DNA of 64,000 bases from Burkholderia metallica (GTDB lineage: Bacteria > Pseudomonadota > Gammaproteobacteria > Burkholderiales > Burkholderiaceae): assembly GCF_902832845.1 (NCBI RefSeq), contig NZ_CADFDB010000001.1, positions 806,001-870,000 on the forward strand, written 5' to 3'. The position numbers and the translations under genes were made by a program. Below, piece by piece: positions 48,406 through 59,278 of this stretch (positions are counted from its first letter, which is position 1; each line of letters starts with the position of its first letter). The notes under the pieces were generated by a model. It was not told the DNA's origin, made no database searches, and was given only the letters and a program-made list of their open reading frames with translations.

Positions 48406-49314
48406 ATGCAGACGGAAATCGAAGCGCCGGGCCCCGTCGGCCCGCTGAAAGGCACGCTCCTGTCCGCGGACACCGGCGACGCCCCGGTGGTGCTGATCGT
48501 GCCGGGTTCGGGCCCGACCGATAGAAACGGCAACGCGCCGACCTGGCTTCAGGCGTCGACCTACCGCATGCTCGCGGAAGAATTGCTCGATAAAGGCATC
48601 GCGTCGGTTCGAATCGACAAGCGCGGCATGTACGGCAGCGCGTCGGCGGTACCGGATGCAAACGACGTCACGATCGACGACTACGCGGCCGACATCCAGT
48701 CGTGGGTAGCGGCCATCCGGGCGCGGACCGGCGCTTCCGGCGTCTGGGTGTTGGGGCACAGCGAGGGCGGCTTGGTGGCGTTGCTGGCGGCGCGGCAATC
48801 GGCCGACATCGCCGGCCTGATCCTGGTAGCGACGGCGGGGCGCCCGTTAGGCGCCGTATTGCGGCAACAACTGCAATCGAACCCGGCCAATGCCCCGGTG
48901 CTGGAAAATGCATTGTCGATTCTCGAATCGCTGGAAGCCGGGCAGCGGGTCGAAGCGACTCGCATCGATCCGGCGCTCATGCCGTTGTTCAGGCCGCAAG
49001 TCCAGCGCTTCCTGATGAGCGAACTGACCATCGATCCGGCGTCGCTGCTCGCCGGTTATACGAAGCCCGTGCTGATCGTGCAGGGAACGCGCGATATCCA
49101 GGTTGCCGTACAGGACGCGGAACGGTTGCAGCGAGCCAATCCGCAGGCTGAAATGGCGCTGATTGCCGACGCCAGTCATGCACTCAAGACGGTTCGCACG
49201 GCGGATCTGCAAGACAATCTCGCCACTTACTCGAACCCGGATCTGCCGCTGGCGGATGGCGTCGTAGACGCAATTACGGCGTTCTTGCGCGCATCGACAG
49301 TGAGTCGGCGCTAG
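48406..49314 (+). CDS. Alpha/beta hydrolase
   Basis: 302 residues. VPGSGPTDRNGN near 32-43 is the oxyanion loop, Ser119 in GHSEGG is the nucleophile, Asp in GTRDIQVAV and His in DASHALK complete the triad. It resembles cytoplasmic esterases/peptidases annotated as alpha/beta fold hydrolases. It is convergent with the serine hydrolase gene at 49349. Confidence 0.87.
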   Translation: MQTEIEAPGPVGPLKGTLLSADTGDAPVVLIVPGSGPTDRNGNAPTWLQASTYRMLAEELLDKGIASVRIDKRGMYGSASAVPDANDVTIDDYAADIQSWVAAIRARTGASGVWVLGHSEGGLVALLAARQSADIAGLILVATAGRPLGAVLRQQLQSNPANAPVLENALSILESLEAGQRVEATRIDPALMPLFRPQVQRFLMSELTIDPASLLAGYTKPVLIVQGTRDIQVAVQDAERLQRANPQAEMALIADASHALKTVRTADLQDNLATYSNPDLPLADGVVDAITAFLRASTVSRR

Positions 49315-49348
49315 TCCGGCGGAAGGCGGTTCGTCTGCCGATAACGGA

Positions 49349-50356
49349 TCACAAGCTACCGATCCGAAGCCATTCGATGGCGGGATGCTCGCCGGGAACG
49401 GTTTCCGGTACGACTGTATGCACCAGCCTCATTCCTCGGGCCGAATTGGCGAACCAGACGACCGCATCCCGAGTCGTCCGATTGGCGAGAACGAGCGCCC
49501 GGAATCCCGGGTTGTTTCCCCAGTGAAAGAAGCAGCCCTGGAAGGGTTCGAGCCCCCAACCCAATCCCCAGGCAACGTTCGGATCAGGCGGGTTCCGGCC
49601 GACTAGATCCTCGGCGTCGTCGCCTTGCCGCGTATGGATGCGCGGCACGAACCATTGATCGTAGGTCGTGGCTGCCAACCCTCGGCGAGCCAGTACGTGC
49701 TGAACAAAGCTGATGTAGTCGGATGCCGTCGTCAGAAGCGACCACGAGGCCTGCGCCGTTTGAACGCGATGCTTGGGTACCGGCTGGCCTTCCCATTCAT
49801 GGCCCTGCGCATGGTTGACCGCGAAACGCTCCTGCCACTCCAGGCTCGAATGACGCATGCCCAACGGTTCGAATACGCGCTCTCGCGCCAACATTTCCAG
49901 CGGGCGGGCACTGACGGCCTCCATCGCACGCTGAAGCCACGCAAACGCGCTGCTGCCGTAGCTGAACCGCTCGCCGGGGACGAAATATGTGCGAAGCGGC
50001 GCTTTGTCGCTGACGATATTCGGAAGGCCGCTCGTGTGTGTCAGCACATGAAAGGGCGTTATCCGCAGGGCATTCGGGTCGCCCGGTACGTACGCTCCAC
50101 ACATGTCGAACAGGGGTTTGTGCAGGTCCAGCAGCCCTTCTTCGACAAGCTGGAGTGCGATGTACGCGACCAGCGGTTTGGTGAGGGACGCAGCCTCGAA
50201 GACGGTTGCCGCATCGACACCGGCGCGGTCGTGCGCACCGCGAACGCCGACGTAATGTTCGGCGCTTCTCGTTCCCGCGCGAAGCGTGGCAAGCGATACG
50301 CCGGGAATCTTGCCGCTGGCCGTCGTTTCCGCCAGAAATCGGTTGAGGTCGGTCAT
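49349..50356 (-). CDS. Serine hydrolase, beta-lactamase/esterase class C family
   Basis: 335 residues. The SxxK motif is Ser57-L-T-Lys60 in EAASLTKPLVAYIAL; the Tyr motif is SYGSSAFAW near 134, and the third box is HWGNNPGF near 275. No signal peptide is seen, which suggests an esterase rather than a periplasmic beta-lactamase. A small frame ends at its start as ATGA, but that frame is doubtful. Confidence 0.87.
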   Translation of the reverse strand: MTDLNRFLAETTASGKIPGVSLATLRAGTRSAEHYVGVRGAHDRAGVDAATVFEAASLTKPLVAYIALQLVEEGLLDLHKPLFDMCGAYVPGDPNALRITPFHVLTHTSGLPNIVSDKAPLRTYFVPGERFSYGSSAFAWLQRAMEAVSARPLEMLARERVFEPLGMRHSSLEWQERFAVNHAQGHEWEGQPVPKHRVQTAQASWSLLTTASDYISFVQHVLARRGLAATTYDQWFVPRIHTRQGDDAEDLVGRNPPDPNVAWGLGWGLEPFQGCFFHWGNNPGFRALVLANRTTRDAVVWFANSARGMRLVHTVVPETVPGEHPAIEWLRIGSL

Positions 50357-50750
50357 CGGTTCACGCGTCGGCAGGATTTTTGCCGGATTGTACCGGTTGC
50401 GATGCCGGCGGAGCCTGCCGGCGTCGTTCGTCTCGGGTCGGCCATCAAGAGACGTTCGTTTTCGACTAGCAAGGACGCATGAGCGACGCTTCCGCCTGCG
50501 ACAGCGGTCATTCGCATCAAGCGGATGACCGCTTGCACATACCTCGGCGCAAGCAGCGCGCGAGTCTCGCGGATTAGTTCCACTTCTTTCAGAAGCAGCG
50601 CGCAGATCACAATGCGCGGGGATGAGGAGGTCGAAAGGAGACTCCGATCAAGATGGCCTAGATTCATCGTCCCAGCTTTTTGACCACAAAGCTCGCAAAG
50701 CTAAATCGATCTCAGCCATATTCTCGCCTGACCGCAGTTCACACTAGACG
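50357..50750. other. Unassigned stretch between a serine hydrolase and an AT-rich gene
   Basis: A minus-strand frame (50353-50667, 104 residues) has weak protein character and no known family; it ends at the start of the serine hydrolase. GC falls toward the DUF2971 gene. Confidence 0.4.
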
Positions 50751-51701
50751 CTACGCAACTATAGGCCGAGCCTCCATGGCGAAAGCACCCCGTGAGTGAT
50801 GCATCTTTAAAAGGGAAATTCCTTTACTCGTGCAAATATCGGTGAGCCTCGCCTGATCGTCAGGCGAAATATGTGATCCGAGATATACTGATTTGGGCAA
50901 TGGCATTTTCCAAGACTGCGCCTTGTCGAGTACGCCATTTGTAAAAATCAGGCGCCACTCTTTCTCGTATCTCCAATCTACCGATTTAATAAGTCCAGCA
51001 AGATTCAAATATAAATTATTAAATCCAGCCTTCCCAACTTGCAATATATTTTGCGTTGCATCGAACGGATTCTCACTATAAATTACCGGATACATGAATC
51101 TGGAAACATAATCATCGGGGCGCACTGATTTTATGTCATACTCAATGCAAAACCCCTTGTGATAATTCGCATAGTGCGCCCACATCAATGTCGAGTCGAC
51201 ACGCTCCGAAAACGAGCAGACTTTGAATCCGTCTTTCATTCGATTGGCGCCATCTGTGCCCATTTTCTCAAACATGGCCGATGTTGCTCCAAGTAGAGCC
51301 GTTTTCATTGCGGCGGCTTTTCCCGGGGCTTCGTCGCGCAAAAGAATGTCGATCATTGCAGAATTTGGGTCTTCTGCAAGCGAGATGGAATTTTCGATCT
51401 CTTCGAGTTTGTCCTGTGGAAGGCGATCACGCAATTCCTGCGGCATCAGTTTCAAAAAATTATTTGATAACTTGTCGTAGTCGATGAAATGGTGACAATC
51501 ATACGGATCGTTGAATGTCGCGGGGTCTGCAAGCCAAACAGTGTCGTCGAGAAGATTTTTTATCGAATACTCATTCGCCTCGCGATATTTGAATAATCTA
51601 TTTGGAGTGTTTTGATATTTAAGCAAAAAAGCGGCTTCCAGTTTCTGCGAAGATGTATCCAGCGGGAAGAGTTTGGCAACAAAGTCATCAATCCAATTCA
51701 T
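50751..51701 (-). CDS. DUF2971 domain-containing protein
   Basis: 316 residues. LFKYREANEYSIKNLLDDTVWLADPATFNDPYD at about 36-68 and CSFSERVDSTLMWAHYANYHKGFCIEYDI near 162-190 are diagnostic of DUF2971. The gene is markedly AT-rich and uses codons (AAA, AAT, TTT, ATA) unlike the rest of the window, so recent transfer is likely. DUF2971 proteins often lie in accessory or defence islands; function unknown. Confidence 0.87.
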   Translation of the reverse strand: MNWIDDFVAKLFPLDTSSQKLEAAFLLKYQNTPNRLFKYREANEYSIKNLLDDTVWLADPATFNDPYDCHHFIDYDKLSNNFLKLMPQELRDRLPQDKLEEIENSISLAEDPNSAMIDILLRDEAPGKAAAMKTALLGATSAMFEKMGTDGANRMKDGFKVCSFSERVDSTLMWAHYANYHKGFCIEYDIKSVRPDDYVSRFMYPVIYSENPFDATQNILQVGKAGFNNLYLNLAGLIKSVDWRYEKEWRLIFTNGVLDKAQSWKMPLPKSVYLGSHISPDDQARLTDICTSKGISLLKMHHSRGAFAMEARPIVA

Positions 51702-52211
51702 ACAGGCAGCCCCCGACCGATAAATAATTAGTAATTTCGATGCGAATATCTTTGAATCATGATTGGGCGCGTTTCAGCTGCGCCACTTCTATCTACCCAA
51801 TTGCCCTAGACCTCACGGCAGGCGTGCTGAAAATGTTACCACGCTCTTGCGTAGCCCCGAGGCCTTAAGCCGCAGACCGACATTAATGCGCGGACGACCG
51901 TTGTACCTTGGAAGCCGCCGCTCTAGGTATGTTGAATCGACGGTCCATTGTGGGTCGGCAGTGGTCTGATGTTGATTTTGGCAAGTTCGCGTGACGGGAG
52001 GAAATCCGGAGAAGCTCGCGCAACAATGTCGAACGACTGCTCCTGGAGGCCGGCAACGCTTGCCCCCGGTCGATCGACACCCACCACGGAACTCCGCAAA
52101 GCGGAAAGGTACAAGCCGGCGACACGCAAAAAGCGTTCCACCGGGCCGGGCCGCAACGCAACGCCGCAATCGATCCAGACAAAGACGACCGCACCGCGCG
52201 GTCGCCCAAGC
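51702..52211. other. Gene-free stretch next to the AT-rich gene
   Basis: No frame gives a convincing protein. Composition moves from AT-rich near 51720 to GC-rich near 52050. The piece around 51800-52030 has the look of degenerate noncoding sequence at an insertion edge; no direct repeats or tRNA were recognised by eye. Confidence 0.4.
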
Positions 52212-52928
52212 TCACCCCCGCACAGCCTTCACCACATACTGACTCGTCGGCACCACGTCGATCTTGTCGAAGTCGATGAAGCGCCCGCAGCTGTCCATCA
52301 TCTCGGCCACGTTCCGTTGGAATTTCTCTTCATCGCCCACCGCATCGAAAAACGCATGCGGATCGGTCATCGCCGCGGCGGGGAAGCACTCTTCGACGAT
52401 CGCGTCGTAACCGGGCGCCGCATGCGTGAGCGCGCGCACGACGACGTTCTGCACGTACTGGAAATTGTCCTGCGTATCGATCGCGACGCGCGTGTGATGC
52501 CCATGCCACACGTCGAGCCACGCTTCGTGCGTCAGCCGCGGCGGCCGCTTCAGAAATGCGAGCTGCGAAAACCCGGTCGTGCGCTCGCCCGGCCGCGCCG
52601 GAAAGCGCGTATTCGGAATCGGCTGCGATTCGGTGACGAGATACGCCGCCATGTGCGGGACCACGGCGCGCACCGCATCGTCGAACGGCTGGCGGAACAT
52701 CGCGTTCGCGCTGTCGAGCCACACGGCGACGATCCCGTCGATGCCCGGGTGCGTGCTGGTCTGCTTCAGGCCGGCGGCCGGCGCGACATCCGCGTCCGCG
52801 ACGTTCACCTGTACGCCGTGCGCGCCGAGCGACAGCAACCTGTCGCCGAGTTGCGCACGCACCGTGCGGCTCCACTGATCGGGCGCGGCGTGCGTATCGC
52901 GCCACAACACGTAAATGACTTTCTCCAT
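52212..52928 (-). CDS. EthD domain-containing protein
   Basis: 238 residues with two ferredoxin-like halves. The first begins MEKVIYVLWRD; the second has FLKRPPRLTHEAWLDVWHGHHTRVAID, a standard EthD motif (W..vH..va). Such proteins accompany degradation of complex organic compounds. It lies 50 bp after a BaiE-like gene on the same strand, so the two are probably cotranscribed. Confidence 0.83.
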   Translation of the reverse strand: MEKVIYVLWRDTHAAPDQWSRTVRAQLGDRLLSLGAHGVQVNVADADVAPAAGLKQTSTHPGIDGIVAVWLDSANAMFRQPFDDAVRAVVPHMAAYLVTESQPIPNTRFPARPGERTTGFSQLAFLKRPPRLTHEAWLDVWHGHHTRVAIDTQDNFQYVQNVVVRALTHAAPGYDAIVEECFPAAAMTDPHAFFDAVGDEEKFQRNVAEMMDSCGRFIDFDKIDVVPTSQYVVKAVRG

Positions 52929-52978
52929 TGCTCAGGCTCCGGGGGGAATGACGGGATCGGCGGCGTGGCCGCCGGGGT

Positions 52979-53491
52979 TCAGGAAGCGGTTTCCGGCGAT
53001 CCGGCCGCCGGGTGCGCGTTGGGCGCGAACCGGTTCGCGGTCAGCGTGAACGACGGCGGGATCGGCGACGTGACGGTTTCGAACAAGCGTTCGTGACGCG
53101 TCGCGTGAATGCGCCACACGCCGTCGCGTTTCACGTACTGATCGTCGTAGAACGCGCTGCCGTGCAGCAGGTAGTTATCCTCAAGATTGATCGCGTGATC
53201 CTCGAGAAACCACACACCGCACGCATGCTCGGCGGACACCAGCGTGAGCTCGGGATGGTGGCCGTGATGCATCGTCAGGAACGTCGGCTTTCCGATCAGC
53301 GCGCGCAGGTTCGATACGAACGCATCGCGGCTGTCGTACGCATAGCGGCCGCCGTACAGCCGCACCTCGCAGTCTTCGGTCAGGCAGTCCGCGAGCAGCG
53401 CCCAGTCGTGCGTGTCGACCGCGCGGAAATACCGGTACTTCAACTGTCGGATCTGCTCGTACTCGTGGAGCGTGCGGGTCGTGTCGTCCAT
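52979..53491 (-). CDS. SnoaL-fold protein, BaiE/Hsh2-like dehydratase
   Basis: 170 residues. The NTF2-like fold matches recalled bile-acid 7-alpha-dehydratase BaiE in order: RYFRAVD with Tyr21 and Asp26, TMHHGHHPELT with His75, then CGVWFLEDHAI and FYDDQYVKRDGVWRI. Tyr/Asp/His correspond to BaiE Tyr30, Asp35 and His83. This suggests removal of water from a hydroxylated CoA ester or steroid. It is divergent (212 bp) from another gene of the same family. Confidence 0.83.
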   Translation of the reverse strand: MDDTTRTLHEYEQIRQLKYRYFRAVDTHDWALLADCLTEDCEVRLYGGRYAYDSRDAFVSNLRALIGKPTFLTMHHGHHPELTLVSAEHACGVWFLEDHAINLEDNYLLHGSAFYDDQYVKRDGVWRIHATRHERLFETVTSPIPPSFTLTANRFAPNAHPAAGSPETAS

Positions 53492-53703
53492 CGCCGGGTC
53501 TCGTGGTGGTGTCGTTCGATAGTAGGAACGAAGCCGCCCGCATCACATCGTCTGTTCAGACGAACGCCGTCGTCGCGCGCATGCCGCGCTGCCGGGACGA
53601 ATCGCCGACTTCATCCGAACGGGTGATGGCTGCCGCAGCGCGCGGCGGTAACGTGGCATCGACGCGGCGTTCGAAGCGCGCCGGCACCGAATCAGGAGAC
53701 AGC

Positions 53704-54204
53704 ATGACCCTCATCGAATCGCTGGAAGCGCGCGTGCGCCGGCTCGAGGACGCCGACGCGATCCGCCGGCTGAAAGCGCGCTATTTCACGTGCTGCGATC
53801 GCAAGGATCCGCAAGGGATGCGCGACTGTTTCGCGCCCGGCCGCGTGCACATCGACTACGGCCGCATCGGCACGTTCGACAACCCCGACGCGCTCGTCGA
53901 CGTATTCGTGCAACTCGGCTGCCATGCGCACATCGTCGAGATGCATCACGGCGTGAATCCGGAGATCACCGTACTCGACGACGCGCATGCACGCGGCACG
54001 TGGGGCCTGCACTACCAGATGATCGACACGAACGCGCGCACGCTCACGCAGCTCGGCGCGTACTACGACGACGAATACCGCAAGGTCGACGGCGAATGGA
54101 AGATCGCGGGCACGCGCTGCGTCGTCACGTCGACGCTGTCGGCCCGCTACGAAGGCGATGCGCGCGGCGTGCTGTTCGCCGGCGCGCAGCCGCCGGCCGC
54201 CTGA
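53704..54204 (+). CDS. SnoaL-fold protein, BaiE/Hsh2-like dehydratase
   Basis: 166 residues. It opens with MTLIESLEARVRRLEDADAIRRLKARYF, the same coiled lead as BaiE, and keeps Tyr27, Asp32 and His81 (EMHHGVNPEIT), followed by YYDDEYRKVDGEWKIAGTR. First gene of a plus-strand run with three SDRs (to 56790), 57 bp ahead of the first. The assignment to steroid dehydration is inferred from family and neighbours. Confidence 0.83.
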   Translation: MTLIESLEARVRRLEDADAIRRLKARYFTCCDRKDPQGMRDCFAPGRVHIDYGRIGTFDNPDALVDVFVQLGCHAHIVEMHHGVNPEITVLDDAHARGTWGLHYQMIDTNARTLTQLGAYYDDEYRKVDGEWKIAGTRCVVTSTLSARYEGDARGVLFAGAQPPAA

Positions 54205-54260
54205 CGCACGCGAACGCTATCCACGCGGCACACAGCACATTCCAACAGGAGACATCGAAC

Positions 54261-55127
54261 ATGACACAGAACCACGATGCGCCGGTCGCCGTCGTGACGG
54301 GCGCATCGCGCGGCGCGGGCAAGGGCATCGCGCGCGCGCTCGGCGCGGCCGGCATGACCGTTTACGTGACGGGCCGTTCGCAGCACGAAGGCGATGCGCC
54401 GCTGCCCGGCACGATCCACGAGACCGCACGCGAGATCGACGCGCTCGGCGGCCGCGGGATCGCGGTGGCCTGCGATCACGCCGACGACGCACAGGTGAAG
54501 GCGCTGTTCGAGCGTGTCGAGCGTGAAAGCGGGCGGCTCGACATTCTCGTCAACAACGCGACCTACCTGCACGATCAACTGATCCTGCCGGGCCCGTTCT
54601 GGGAGAAGTCGCTCGACCTCGTCAACATCCTCGACGTCGGGCTGCGGTCGGCCTATGTCGCGAGCTGGCACGCTGCGCCGCTGATGGCGAAGCGGCGCAG
54701 CGGGCTGATCGCGTTCACGTCGTCGTTCGGTGCGAGCTGCTACATGCACGGCGCGGCTTACGGTGCGCAGAAGTCCGGCGTCGACAAGTTCGCGAAGGAC
54801 ATGGCCGTCGACCTGAAACCGTTCGACGTCGCGGCCGTGTCGATCTGGATGGGCCCGCTGCGCACCGAGCGCACGACGCGCGTGTGGGAAGAACATCCGG
54901 ATCTGTACAAGGAGTTCTCGCTCGTCGCGGAAAGCCCCGAGTTCACGGGGCGCGTGATTCACGCGATCCACGGCGATCCGCAGCGCATGACGCTGTCCGG
55001 GCAGGTACTCGTCGGCGCGGAAGCCGCGCTGCGATACGGCATCGCCGATCTCGACGGCAAGCAGCCGCCGTCATATCGCGAGCTGCTCGGCGGGCCCGTG
55101 CAGGCGCATCCGGCGATCGTCGCTTAA
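54261..55127 (+). CDS. SDR family oxidoreductase, DHRS1-like
   Basis: 288 residues. TGASRGAGKGIA near 14-25, NNATYL near 98-103 and YGAQKSGVDKF give a complete SDR active site. The layout with GRSQHEGDAPLPGTIHETAREIDALGGRGIAVACDH is that of DHRS1-type enzymes, some of which act on steroids. It is 9 bp ahead of the next SDR. Confidence 0.85.
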   Translation: MTQNHDAPVAVVTGASRGAGKGIARALGAAGMTVYVTGRSQHEGDAPLPGTIHETAREIDALGGRGIAVACDHADDAQVKALFERVERESGRLDILVNNATYLHDQLILPGPFWEKSLDLVNILDVGLRSAYVASWHAAPLMAKRRSGLIAFTSSFGASCYMHGAAYGAQKSGVDKFAKDMAVDLKPFDVAAVSIWMGPLRTERTTRVWEEHPDLYKEFSLVAESPEFTGRVIHAIHGDPQRMTLSGQVLVGAEAALRYGIADLDGKQPPSYRELLGGPVQAHPAIVA

Positions 55128-55136
55128 GGAGCGCAC

Positions 55137-55892
55137 ATGGGCATCCTGACAGGCAAGGTCGCGCTCGTGACGGGCGCGGGGCAGGGCGTTGGCCAGGGCA
55201 TCGCGCACGCACTCGCGGCGGAGGGCGCGCACGTCGCGGTGGTCGGCCGTACCCGCGACAAGCTGCTCGCGACCTGCGAAGCAATCCGTGCGCGCGGCGG
55301 CGTGGCCGAGCCGTTCGTGTGCGACGTGATGGACGCCGCGCAGATCGTGCAGTGCGTCGGCAATGTCGTCGCGCGATTCGGCAGCGTGCAGATCCTGATC
55401 AACAACGCGCAGGTCGTGCCGCTCGGCCGCCTGCTCGACGTGACCGATGCGGATTTCCTCGCGGGGCTCGAATCGGGGCCGATCGCGACGCTGCGGATGA
55501 TGCGCGCGTGCCATCCGCATCTGAAGGGCGACGGCGTGATCGTCAATTTCGCGTCGTCGGCAGCGGTGCGCTGGGATGCGTCCGGCTACGGCGCATACGC
55601 GGCGACCAAGGAGGCGATTCGTGCGCTGACGCGCGCGGCGGCCTGCGAATGGGGCGCGGACGGCATCCGCGTGAACGCGGTTGCGCCGCATGCGTTGTCG
55701 CCGGGCCTGAAAGGCTGGGTCGATGCGAATCCGCAGGAAGCCGCCGCGTTTTTCCGCACGATTCCGCTTGGGCGCGTCGGCGACTGCGAGCAGGACATCG
55801 GGCGCGCGATCGTGTTTCTCGCGAGCCGCGACGCCGCGTACCTGACGGGCGCGACGCTGCCGCTCGACGGCGGGCAGGCTTACTGGGGCTGA
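55137..55892 (+). CDS. SDR family oxidoreductase
   Basis: 251 residues. TGAGQGVGQGIA near 12-23, catalytic Ser in FASSAAV and YAATKEAI. The usual NNAG is NNAQ (near 89-92), a change at a structurally important turn. It lies 9 bp after the DHRS1-like gene, with GGAG just upstream of the start. Confidence 0.85.
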   Translation: MGILTGKVALVTGAGQGVGQGIAHALAAEGAHVAVVGRTRDKLLATCEAIRARGGVAEPFVCDVMDAAQIVQCVGNVVARFGSVQILINNAQVVPLGRLLDVTDADFLAGLESGPIATLRMMRACHPHLKGDGVIVNFASSAAVRWDASGYGAYAATKEAIRALTRAAACEWGADGIRVNAVAPHALSPGLKGWVDANPQEAAAFFRTIPLGRVGDCEQDIGRAIVFLASRDAAYLTGATLPLDGGQAYWG

Positions 55893-56013
55893 AAGCGGGA
55901 CTGACGGCGCAAGCCGCCGGCATGCGGCGCCCGCCGCGTGCCGATCATGATCCGGCACGCGTGCGCACGCCGGTGCGCGGCAGCCGGCAAACCGGATTCG
56001 AGGAGAGAACGAC

Positions 56014-56790
56014 ATGGGTCGACTGGAAGGCAAGGTGGCGATCGTCACGGGCGGTGCGCGTGGCATGGGGGCGGCGACGTGCCGGCTGTTCGCTGCGGAG
56101 GGCGCGCGCGTGGTGATCGGCGACGTGCTCGACGAGCCAGGCGAAGCGCTTGCGCGCGAACTCGGCGACGCGGCGCGCTTCATGCGGCTCGACGTCGCGG
56201 ACGAAGCGAACTGGATACGCGTGACCGAAGCGACGATCGAGCAGTTCGGCCGTATCGACGTGCTGGTCAACAATGCGGCCGTGCTGACGTTCGGCGGCAT
56301 CACCGAACTGTCGAAGCGCGATTTCGAGCGGGCGGTGTCGATCAATCTCGTCGGCACGTTCGTCGGTATCCGGACGATCGCGCCGCACATGATCGCGCGG
56401 AAGAGCGGGTCGATCGTCAACATTTCGTCGGTGGACGGGCTGCGCGGCGTGAACGCGCTGGCCGCGTACGTGTCGAGCAAATGGGGCGTGCGCGGGCTGA
56501 CGAAGGTCGCGGCGCTCGAACTCGGCCATCAAGGCGTGCGGGTGAATTCGATTCATCCGGGCGGCGTGAACACCGCGATGTCGAACCCGACCGGCGCGCC
56601 GCTCGACGAAATCAACAAGCACTACGCGAACGTGCCGCTGCAACGCGTCGGCCTGCCCGACGAAATCGCGCGCGCGACGCTGTTTCTCGCGAGCGACGAA
56701 GCGTCGTACTGCAACGGCGCCGAGCTGGCCGTCGACGGCGGGATGGCGGCGGGCGCGTATTACCCCGGATTGCCCGGCGCGCCGTTTTGA
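56014..56790 (+). CDS. SDR family oxidoreductase, 3-alpha/20-beta-hydroxysteroid dehydrogenase-like
   Basis: 258 residues. MGRLEGKVAIVTGGARGMGAA, GDVLDEPGEALARELGDAARFMRLDV, NNAAVL (instead of NNAG) and YVSSKWGVRGLTK match recalled 3-alpha(20-beta)-hydroxysteroid dehydrogenases (FabG3 type). The NAD-preferring acidic residue sits in GDVLDE. It is 121 bp after the previous SDR, with a short hairpin (TTGCGTCC/GGACGCAA, 56812-56836) beyond its stop. Confidence 0.87.
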   Translation: MGRLEGKVAIVTGGARGMGAATCRLFAAEGARVVIGDVLDEPGEALARELGDAARFMRLDVADEANWIRVTEATIEQFGRIDVLVNNAAVLTFGGITELSKRDFERAVSINLVGTFVGIRTIAPHMIARKSGSIVNISSVDGLRGVNALAAYVSSKWGVRGLTKVAALELGHQGVRVNSIHPGGVNTAMSNPTGAPLDEINKHYANVPLQRVGLPDEIARATLFLASDEASYCNGAELAVDGGMAAGAYYPGLPGAPF

Positions 56791-57315
56791 GCGGTGGCGC
56801 GTGTCATGCGTTTGCGTCCGATGTTTGTGGACGCAACCTAATTCGGGGTTTCCCTCAGTAGCGAAAACGCGAATTCGCTCGACCCGGGTTCGCGTGTGCC
56901 GCGCGCGGGCGCGCTGCGCCGCCTTTTCCGCTTCCGCGAAACCCTTGCCGGACGGCGGTCCCGGCCGTTTCGTCGCCGAATCGCGCACAACGGTGCTGTA
57001 AAAAAGACTCACATGCAACCGGCGTGCCGGCTCGCCGACACGGTTGTTTCTTGTTGCAACGCAACGTTTGCCGAATAACGGCGATGGTATGCTGGCCGGC
57101 ATGGAGTTGTACGGCAGGTTGCTTGCATGGCGAAACTCGCGTTCGCACCCATTACAGAGACATCACCTTCTCTCGCCCGCATCGCGGCATCGACGCGCGC
57201 TCCGCTCGCGCGTCCCGTCCTGCGCGCCGCCGTACCCTGCGCTCCAATCGCATACCCCATCTCGCGGGCCCGCCCCGCAACCCCCATCCCCGCCCAATAA
57301 TCTGGAGACATTGTC
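56791..57315. other. Gene-free leader upstream of pckG
   Basis: Only Arg/Ser-rich shadow frames occur. The hairpin at 56812-56836 closes the upstream operon. The rest probably holds the pckG promoter and leader; CTGGAGA at about 57301 serves as the ribosome site. Confidence 0.5.
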
Positions 57316-59181
<1,866 letters not shown>

Positions 59182-59208
59182 CGGTTCGTATCCGCGGCAT
59201 CGTCGCGA

Positions 59209-59250
59209 CGTCCCGCCGCCGGCATGCATGGCCGGCGGCGGGACGTTTTT
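59209..59250 (+). terminator. Rho-independent terminator of pckG
   Basis: CGTCCCGCCGCCGGC (59209-59223), loop ATGCATG, perfect complement GCCGGCGGCGGGACG (59231-59245), then TTTTT. It begins 27 bases after the pckG stop. Confidence 0.93.
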
Positions 59251-59278
59251 GCATCGGCCCCGCCATCGCATCGTTGGC

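Noticed and set aside
50353-50667. A 104-codon minus-strand frame ending at the serine hydrolase start
   Set aside because: The ATGA overlap is tempting, but there is no clear ribosome site, no domain and the amino-acid pattern is weak; kept only as a note on the gap.
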